DNA of 5,020 nt from the NCBI GenBank assembly GCA_018679695.1, contig JAHHKH010000320.1:1-5020 (forward strand), read 5' to 3'. The position numbers and the translations under genes were made by a program. The notes below the pieces were generated by a model. It saw nothing but the letters and a program-made list of their open reading frames with translations, was not told the origin of the DNA and ran no database searches. Each line of letters begins with the position of its first letter. Positions within the stretch are counted from its first letter, which is position 1. Source of the stretch: Maribacter sp. GTDB taxonomy: Bacteria > Bacteroidota > Bacteroidia > Flavobacteriales > Flavobacteriaceae. Shown one piece after another: positions 4,632 to 5,020 of this stretch.

Positions 4632-5020
4632 ATGAAACAATCCTTAGGATACGATTTTAAGAGCATTGCCTTGGTTTTTTCCGGGGCAATGCTTTTTTTT
4701 TCTTGTGCCGATAATTACAAAAGGGTAGGTGATGAGGCACTACCAGTGGTTTTCCCTCAAGGTGTTGCCCAAAATTTCACCTTGACCTATACCGAAACCG
4801 AAAATATAATGGAAAACGAGGATATTGATAGTACGCGGGTGATATCGGTTTTATCTGGACCCATTACCGAAAATTTTGAAAACCTGGAATTCCCTTATCG
4901 GACTTTTCCTAAAGGACTCGTTGTGGCTATTTATGATGAACAGAGCAACAAGAACGTGATTACAGCCGACTATGGCATACGATATTCTTCAACAGGCTTA
5001 ATTGATCTAAGGGATAATGT
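4632..5020 (+). CDS. lptC: LPS export protein LptC, lipoprotein form, 5' part
   Basis: LptC is the inner-membrane-anchored member of the Lpt bridge that receives LPS from LptB2FG and passes it to LptA. The visible 129 codons begin one base after the TPR stop. The N-terminus is a lipoprotein signal ending F22-F23-S24-C25 rather than a plain transmembrane anchor. Phe at -3 is atypical for the classical lipobox, but such variants are seen in Bacteroidota. Family-like sequence follows: F87-P-Y-R-T-F-P-K-G-L96, Y101-D102, A112-D-Y-G-I116 and L123-I-D-L-R-D-N129, the beta-jellyroll region typical of Bacteroidota LptC. The gene runs off the window. An alternative in-frame ATG at 4689 (M20) would destroy the signal peptide and is unlikely. 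A strong terminator-like hairpin (4659-4701) overlaps codons 10-24. Confidence 0.9.
   Translation, partial: MKQSLGYDFKSIALVFSGAMLFFSCADNYKRVGDEALPVVFPQGVAQNFTLTYTETENIMENEDIDSTRVISVLSGPITENFENLEFPYRTFPKGLVVAIYDEQSNKNVITADYGIRYSSTGLIDLRDN
4659..4701 (+). terminator. Terminator/attenuator-like hairpin inside the lptC signal-peptide codons
   Basis: AGCATTGCC (4662-4670) is the perfect complement of GGCAATGCT (4685-4693). The stem continues inwards through two U·G pairs and two G-C pairs (TTGG with CCGG), leaving a six-T loop (4675-4680). It continues outwards through G·U and two A-U pairs. In total about 16 pairs can form, followed by an uninterrupted run of nine T (4693-4701), several of which remain unpaired. 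This has every feature of a rightward intrinsic terminator. It starts 28 nt after the TPR stop and 27 nt into lptC. It may end the coaX-barrel-TPR transcript, set a lower level of lptC mRNA, or respond to lptC translation, since a ribosome passing codons 10-20 would open it. Confidence 0.7.

Overview
The window looks like chromosome from a marine-type Bacteroidota, most likely a member of the Flavobacteriaceae. The evidence is AT-rich DNA, start codons preceded by A-rich sequence rather than Shine-Dalgarno motifs, a promoter matching the Bacteroidota consensus (TTTG-N19-TAnnTTTG), and a lipoprotein-type LptC with family-typical motifs. The assignment rests on recognised motifs and gene order, not on a database search.

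Layout. (1) Positions 1-563 hold the 3' end of a glycoside hydrolase family 32 gene (C-terminal beta-sandwich domain only), followed by a strong hairpin at 594-621. (2) Positions 564-1203 code for no protein. They carry a minus-strand tRNA-Phe(GAA) at 992-1064 with its own promoter and terminator. Beyond its 3' side lie one near-identical and one diverged copy of the tRNA 3' tail, each joined to a terminator hairpin, so 'tail plus terminator' occurs three times in about 400 bp while only one tRNA is intact. (3) From 1204 to the window end four plus-strand genes are packed head to tail: coaX (type III pantothenate kinase), an outer-membrane beta-barrel protein, an exported TPR protein, and the start of lptC. 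The gaps are 0, 37 and 1 nt, so they are probably co-transcribed.

How the genes fit together. CoaX makes 4'-phosphopantothenate for coenzyme A. The other three are envelope proteins: a predicted barrel, a secreted TPR protein with six cysteines and an unusual C-terminal motif, and a lipoprotein LptC of the LPS export bridge. The placement suggests that the two uncharacterised proteins work in outer-membrane biogenesis or transport; this is inference from neighbourhood.

The two most interesting signals are structures rather than genes. The first is an intrinsic-terminator-like hairpin with a run of nine T (4659-4701) inside the lptC signal-peptide codons, 28 nt after the TPR stop codon. It could terminate or attenuate the operon just as lptC begins. 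The second is the stacked tRNA-tail/terminator units at 594-1005, which could be relics of integration or duplication at the tRNA gene, or small RNA genes built from tRNA parts.
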